Shown: piece by piece, positions 33,911-33,977 of the stretch
Layout: every line of letters begins with the position of its first letter
Position numbering within the stretch: position 1 is the stretch's first letter
Assembly (NCBI GenBank): GCA_027366155.1
Contig: DAHXKV010000025.1
Location: 1-33,977 of the forward strand
Reading direction: 5' to 3'
Source: Microcaldota archaeon
GTDB lineage: Archaea > Micrarchaeota > Micrarchaeia > Micrarchaeales > CABMGC01
Length of the DNA: 33,977 bases
Notes under the pieces: generated by a model
Database searches by the model: none
What the model saw: only the letters and a program-made list of their open reading frames with translations
Told to the model about the DNA's origin: nothing
Position numbers and translations under genes: made by a program

Positions 33911-33977
33911 CGGGCCGCCTTCTTCTGCAGACGTTATGTTTGTATATCAAACTCGGGTATTGATACTCAAATGTTAT

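Noticed and set aside
1-33977. CRISPR array or cas operon expected from the Csa3-like regulator
   Set aside because: No regularly spaced direct repeats and no cas1/cas2/effector reading frames could be found in the window.

Overview
The window is gene-dense archaeal chromosome. The archaeal assignment rests on TFB, the L7Ae/S28e/L24e ribosomal cluster, a Hef-type helicase, a tetraether-synthase-like radical SAM protein, KaiC-like ATPases, DinB/Dpo4 and class III pilin signals. Gene content and compactness suggest a DPANN/Micrarchaeota-like acidophile, but that is inference. Recognisable housekeeping genes include thrC, tfb, malic enzyme, trxB, dinB, rpl7ae-rps28e-rpl24e, a hef-like helicase, sod, folB and tRNA-Phe(GAA). 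Less ordinary items are: (1) a CARF-HTH (Csa3-like) regulator with no CRISPR array or cas genes, divergent from a short P-loop ATPase plus small basic protein, with a palindrome over its promoter; (2) a protein with four apparent copies of the ribosomal L12/P1 N-terminal dimerisation motif, arranged as a duplicated pair, next to a KaiC-like ATPase; (3) a tetraether-synthase-like radical SAM enzyme with a His-rich tail and three CACG motifs; (4) a secreted protein with 10 Cys-x(10-11)-Cys units, about 1.5 kb from a DUF929-VKOR disulfide-forming pair; (5) an AT-rich GNAT gene bounded by terminal inverted repeats and 13-bp direct repeats, beside a tRNA 3'-end-like remnant and a nested hairpin; (6) an NRAMP homologue lacking the canonical metal-binding motifs, translationally coupled to a small membrane protein. 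No CRISPR array, rRNA or recognisable transposase was found. All family calls come from reading motifs by eye; no database search was run.
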